Assembly (NCBI GenBank): GCA_963778385.1
Contig: CAVZUA010000026.1
Span: forward strand, 1 to 64,000
DNA length: 64,000 nt
Direction: 5' to 3'
From: DATARH01 sp963778385
GTDB lineage: Bacteria > Pseudomonadota > Alphaproteobacteria > ATCC43930 > CGMCC-115725
Made by a program: the position numbers and the translations under genes. Within the stretch, counting starts at the first letter, position 1, and each line of letters starts with the position of its first letter. Under the pieces are notes generated by a model that was given only the letters and a program-made list of their open reading frames with translations, had not been told where the DNA came from and searched no databases. This document shows positions 63,986-64,000 of this stretch, in pieces.

Positions 63986-64000
63986 CGGAAGCTCCTGTCG

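Overview
The window is high-GC soil-bacterium-like DNA made of two different parts. From about 12.9 kb to the right end the genes are intact, tightly packed and of alphaproteobacterial type (MHS and MFS transporters, UgpC-type ABC sugar uptake, MocR regulator, TauD dioxygenase, long leuA, VapBC, ChrA). The first 8 kb look instead like Acidobacteriota DNA (cysK-cysE, a VWFA-related secreted protein, fbp, ispD/GxxExxY/ispF, 'gggctgaagccc' repeats), and nearly every gene there is broken by one-base frameshifts. The taxonomic labels are inferences from protein and repeat style. The change of character is visible directly.

Layout. 0-8 kb: cysteine synthesis genes, a secreted VWFA-like pseudogene, fbp, an overlapping ispD-GxxExxY-ispF set, a GNAT gene and an unknown frameshifted gene. 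8.1-12.7 kb: mobile DNA, with 3' fragments of tRNA-Gly and tRNA-Glu, a serine resolvase, a frameshifted unknown gene, and a complete IS21-family element with inverted ends, a 6-bp target duplication and a 42-bp perfect palindrome. 12.9-18.7 kb: a six-gene minus-strand operon joining a two-domain V4R-like protein, a cysteine-desulfurase-like enzyme, two small unknown proteins, a GAF/PAS histidine kinase and a lone receiver protein. This is the best candidate for an undescribed system. 19.3-24.3 kb: GH15 glucoamylase and GNAT genes, then an integration hotspot: tyrosine integrase beside tRNA-Sec, two parS-like palindromes and a truncated aldehyde dehydrogenase.

24.9-31.7 kb: a GST, then a plus-strand run with chrA, a secreted LamG-like protein, a superoxide dismutase-rhodanese fusion, a single-repeat DUF1259 protein, a beta-propeller and a Tat-exported arylsulfotransferase-like protein (chromate/oxidative stress and periplasmic functions). 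31.9-36.4 kb: an acyltransferase gene cut by an IS630-family element whose excision would exactly restore the frame, a truncated trypsin-like protease and an IS110-family transposase. 37.5-44.2 kb: a degenerate receiver, then a five-gene sugar ABC uptake operon with two tandem paralogous Tat-exported binding proteins.

44.2-64 kb: methyltransferase, VapBC, an amidohydrolase with an unusual metal-site motif, an MHS transporter, a 947-residue PQQ-type sugar dehydrogenase carrying RTX repeats and six 48-residue FG-GAP/VCBS-like repeats, a MocR-PNPOx-bicupin-GNAT operon, MFS transporter, YqhA, TPP enzyme and TauD-type dioxygenase, MOSC protein, DUF4424-like protein and leuA. Three families of short dispersed palindromes lie between genes in the right half.
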